A stretch of 64,000 nucleotides of DNA from Diplodia intermedia. Taxonomy: Eukaryota > Ascomycota > Dothideomycetes > Botryosphaeriales > Botryosphaeriaceae. Numbering within the stretch: position 1 is the stretch's first letter; every line of letters begins with the position of its first letter. Location of the stretch: contig JAKEKT010000101.1 in the NCBI GenBank assembly GCA_021495925.1, positions 62,001 through 126,000 on the forward strand, read 5' to 3'. The position numbers and the translations under genes were made by a program. The notes under the pieces are model-generated. The model searched no databases, was not told where the DNA came from, and worked only from the letters and a program-made list of their open reading frames with translations. Below are positions 60,528-64,000 of this stretch, one piece after another.

Positions 60528-61387
60528 ATGCCGCACGAATTGCTCCTGTTCGCCCAGCTGCCCAATTCCCGCCTCGAGCAGCTGCTGAACATCGTCGCCG
60601 GAATCGCCGGCGCCCAACCCCAGCGCGTCATCGAGCGCCATGTGGTATACCGACCCCAGCGCGACCCGGTGCAGCGCCAGTACGCCGTTGGCGCCAGTCA
60701 GAATGTGCAGACCACCCAGCGCGCAACCTCGCGCGAGCAGCTGTCCAAGGACATGTTCTACTGGCAGACGGTGAAGGAGCTGGACGAGGCCGAGTTCGGC
60801 TCTGCGCAGGCAGACGGTGCGGCGTCGACAGAGCATGCCCCAAAAGAGAAGGCGAATCCCGACGCTGAACGCAAGGGTTGGGCTGTTCAGTTCCAGGACA
60901 TCCCAGAGGCTGGCCAGAGACCCGTCACCACGCGTTGGGTTCAGACAACAGACCTCATTGCTGGCAATCCCCACGCACACATGAAAGCGACCATGTACAA
61001 GTACGGCAATCTCCCTCCGCAATCCTGGTCCGAGCTGGGCTGACGTATCACAGCTACGTGTCTGAGTACATTGACGAAGGCTTTCAGTTCGTGCACAAGA
61101 ACGCAACGATCCTCCTGCACCGTATCCTCCGTTTCCCCAGTCTCGAGCAATCGCGCGATTCCCCCCTCGAGAGTCTCCCTCCATTCAAAGACCTCCAGCC
61201 CCTCGACAAGAGTAGTGCATATGTTGTGCAGGTGTCCATCAAGATTCAGGACAATTATAAGCCCGAGACGCGAGAAAAGGCTCAGGCGGAGCTCCTTGCG
61301 CTGAAAGGAACGTTGAAGGGCGTCATCGATTTGGAGCCTGCGGAGAGGCTAGCTCTGGACACCCGGGTCAAGGCTAGACCGGGGTGA
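60528..61387 (+). CDS. MED18: Mediator complex subunit 18
   Basis: Two exons (60528-61000 and 61054-61387), 268 aa. Med18/Srb5 is a head-module subunit of Mediator that works with Med20 in the nucleus to connect activators with RNA polymerase II. The match rests on the N-terminus MPHELLLFAQLPNSRLEQLL, IVAGIAGAQPQRVIERHVVY and RP, the segment WAVQFQDIPEAGQRPVTTRW, and the second half SEYIDEGFQFVHKNATILLH, RILRFPS and YVVQVSIKIQDNYKPETREK. The 53 bp intron ends in ATCACAG; removal joins MYN to YVSEYIDEG and keeps the frame to the stop. The start is the MPHELLLF methionine, as in other fungal Med18 proteins. KGD4 lies divergently upstream. Confidence 0.9.
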
Positions 61388-61926
61388 GAATGTGCAAGCC
61401 AAGTTCCCAGGATTTCGGAGGAGACGACCGCATAGGATGCCGCCGTGTGATGAGACTACTAGACTGCCTGAGGTGGAGCTCCACCCAGAGACCGGCGTTG
61501 ACGAAGTGCCCGCGTAATGTGCCACCAATCTTTCAGAAAACAAGGATTGAGGAAGAACAACCCCAGCTGGCTTGTGCCAGAGTTTTACTTTCTAGAGTGA
61601 AAGGTTAAAGTTATGGTAGAAGATGAGGTATCCTAAATTCCGCAGAGGACCCCCTCGTGAACCTATAGCTTGGATAGCATGAGTGCCGGTGAATTGACGA
61701 ATGAGATGAACTGAAGCAAACTGCAGACCAATGATACATACCGTAGGGCATCAGTGAAATTCTACTTGACATACGTCATTCTTGGTTGGCGTGGTGGTGA
61801 GCTCAAACGTCACGGCGAAGCGAATTTACGCGCGAGAACTCAGCTTTCGCGTCTCACGTCCGACGTCTTCATCGCAGGAGTCATAGCCTCCCCGATCAGG
61901 ACAGGCGTGAATCTCACCACTGCGGA
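61388..61926. other. Intergenic region between MED18 and the PNKP-like gene
   Basis: About 540 bases with the 3' flank of MED18 and the promoter of the polynucleotide kinase gene. No gene or repeat is seen. If translation of the next gene starts at its upstream ATG (61,927), this is the whole gap. Confidence 0.45.
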
Positions 61927-64000
61927 ATGAACGCAGCAAGCTTCTCACTCGCACCACATGTCCAGCGGCTAGGCAACACGGTGCACGTGCTACCGCGACT
62001 CCGCGTTCGCTCCTGTCACGTCGGACTCGCTCCACGCCAAACACCACGACGCACCTACAGACCCACATTCCGCCACACTGCTCGCGCCGCTCACCCCACC
62101 GCGATCATGAGCGACCAGGCGCCACCTCTCAAGCGGCTGCGCATGGAAGACGGCTCCGTATCCCCTCCCGCAGTGAAACGGAGGCAGCCGTCCAACACCA
62201 CCAGTATGTCCCAAAATAGAACAGCTGAGGCCAAGGGTGACCGACTGACACGAGCAACCCAGACAAGGCCGTGGCCGACTTCTTCAAGCCATCTTCGCAG
62301 AAGCCGAAGCCTGCGGAAAAGATATCCTGGGACGTCGTCAAGGACAGCCTCCTGGTCGGGAAGCATCAAGCCGCCGACGCCATCCCAGCCACTGAGGCGG
62401 CCCAGCCTCGCAAGATTGCTATTTTTGACTTTGTATGTACGAACGCCAACGCGTTTCAGCCATCATCTATGGACTGCTTGGAGGTGAGCGTCAGACTGAC
62501 CCTTGCTCTCCGCGCTGCAGGACGCGACCCTCATCAAGACCGCATCCGGCAAGAAGTTTGCCCGCGATGCCACGGACTGGCAGTGGTGGCATGCAAGTGT
62601 GCCCACAGCACTGCGGAGGCTGTACGACCAAGGGTACGTATGCACGCCATTGTCTCAGCTGACGAACGCTCCATCTGCTTTCATTTACCCCTCTCTTTGT
62701 GCCACCACCAGCTGAAGCTAACGTGCTTTTGTCATTGCGAATATGCAGCTACCTTATCGCCATCGTGAGTAACCAGAGCGGCATTTCCCTGAAAAGCAAC
62801 AGCTCCAAGGCTCCCAAGGCGGATCTCAAGAGGCTGTCGGACTTCAAGGCCAAAGCAACGGCGATCTTGGCCCAGCTGGGCCTGTCCATCAACATCTATG
62901 CAGCCACCGCCAAGGATGAATTCCGCAAGCCCCGCCCCGGCATGTGGCGCCAGCTACTGCATGACAATGGCCTGGAAGATGCGCCTGGAGCCGTCGATCT
63001 GGAGCAATCTCTGTTCGTTGGAGATGCAGCCGGTCGATCTGGCGGCACGACCAAGGACTTCTCTTGCTCCGACAGGTCTGTACACCCCGAGAAACGGCCT
63101 TGCATTCGCTGCTGCAGACCATCCACTAACCGCCGGCGGTGGCAATAGAGACTTTGCAGCAAACATAGGCATTCCGTTCCACACGCCCGAGGAGTACTTC
63201 CTGGGCGAGGAGCCGAAGCCTTTCGTTCGAGACTTCGACCCAGCCAAGTTCCTAAACGACGTGGCTGGAGCCGCAACCGATGTTGGTAAGCTCTCCATTG
63301 TCACTTTCTTGCTTTTTCCCAGTGCGCCGGTACACAGTGAAGCAGGAAAGCAGGTCTCACCAAAGTGCGCGTCTAGTGCCGCTCCTCTTTACCAAGAAAA
63401 ACCCCGTCGACATCGTGATCCTTTGCGGCAGCCCAGGCTCGGGCAAGTCGACCTTTTACTGGAAGCATCTGAAACCCCTGGACTACGAGCGAATCAACCA
63501 GGATATCCTGAAAACGGTACGAGCTGCTGTGTTCCCTTGTGGCCCGCCTTCCACCACGTATGCCGCATATAAGCTTGATGGGGGCCGTCGCACGTTCTGT
63601 GCAACCCGGTTCTGCAGAGAGCGGATAACTGCGAGATGCAAGCGCGGCACAGATGTACGTTTGACTGACGGCTTTGCATCCAGCGTGACAAGTGTTTGAA
63701 GGTCGCAGCGGAGCACCTCGAAAAGGGGGTTCCCGTGGTCATAGGTGAGTGAGACCATTCTCGCCGAGAAAAAGAGGAGCATCGGGGAAGACGGCAACGA
63801 ATGCAGACGCAAAAGAGAACGCAGACTAACCTTTGGCGCTCCACCGGTCAGACAACACGAATGCAGACCCTGAGACACGTGCCCACTGGGCCCGACTGGC
63901 AGAGAAGCACAATGTGCCGATCAGATGCGTCCTGTTCACAGCAACGGCGAAGCTGTGTGAGCACAACGCTGCCGTCAGGGCGTTGAGTGGAGAAGTATGT
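61927..64000 (+). CDS. PNK1: Polynucleotide kinase 3'-phosphatase (Pnk1-like), 3' end outside window
   Basis: Exons: 61927 or 62107-62203, 62263-62432, 62521-62633, 62749-63075, 63149-63285, 63377-63516, 63684-63744, 63852-63994, then a GTATGT donor at the window end. This DNA-repair enzyme restores 5'-phosphate and 3'-hydroxyl ends at strand breaks. The phosphatase (HAD) half shows IAIFDF|DATLIKT split by an intron, IVSNQSGISLK, KPRPGMWRQLL and FVGDAAGR. The kinase half has the P-loop CGSPGSGKSTFYWK and DNTNADPETRAHWARLA. There is no FHA domain at the N-terminus, as in fission yeast Pnk1. The short start MSDQAPPLKRLRMEDG matches a nuclear protein with a basic patch. An in-frame ATG 60 codons upstream would add an Arg-rich, acid-free extension, a possible mitochondrial presequence. 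The protein's end is not in the window. Confidence 0.9.

Overview
This 64 kb window reads as nuclear DNA of a filamentous ascomycete (Pezizomycotina). The genes are mostly unspliced or carry short introns (48-115 bp, a few longer) with GT..AG ends and CTAAC/CTGAC-like branch sites. The families are typical of these fungi: a Zn(II)2Cys6 activator, a PTH11-like rhodopsin domain, a QutR-like AROM derivative, a DUF3984-like protein and a CaMKK/Sak1-type kinase. Dothideomycetes is a guess from general flavour and is not proven by the sequence. Coding regions are GC-rich. The first ~2.8 kb and about 55.4-58.3 kb are visibly richer in A+T.

Layout. 1-5.8 kb holds no gene I can support. 5.8-13 kb has a Siw14-type phosphatase (-), a DUF3984-like protein (+) and the GPI mannosyltransferase Gpi10 (-, five exons). 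14.7-33.4 kb is a plus-strand run: a long CaMKK-like kinase, a QutR-like three-domain pseudo-enzyme, an eight-exon Zn(II)2Cys6 factor and a TCP11/Sok1 protein. 34.8-53.4 kb is a minus-strand run: a low-complexity Ala/Pro/Ser-rich protein, an aldo-keto reductase, a rhodopsin-domain/FucP-type transporter fusion, an unknown protein, cytochrome c heme lyase and another unknown protein. 54.2-64 kb has HEM2 (+), a degraded gene-poor block, KGD4/YMR31 (-), MED18 (+) and a polynucleotide kinase/phosphatase (+) that leaves the window at its 3' end.

There is no secondary-metabolite cluster, CRISPR array, rRNA or convincing tRNA. Most genes are unrelated housekeeping genes. Two groupings may mean something: the QutR-like protein directly upstream of a Zn(II)2Cys6 factor (a possible regulator pair), and two heme genes (HEM2 and the cytochrome c heme lyase) about 6 kb apart with one unknown gene between them.

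The most unusual object is the uninterrupted fusion of a 7-helix PTH11-like receptor domain to a 12-helix sugar-type transporter at 38.9-41.7 kb, a candidate sensing transporter. Splice sites were placed by eye using phase, homology and consensus sites; every spliced model given closes in frame.
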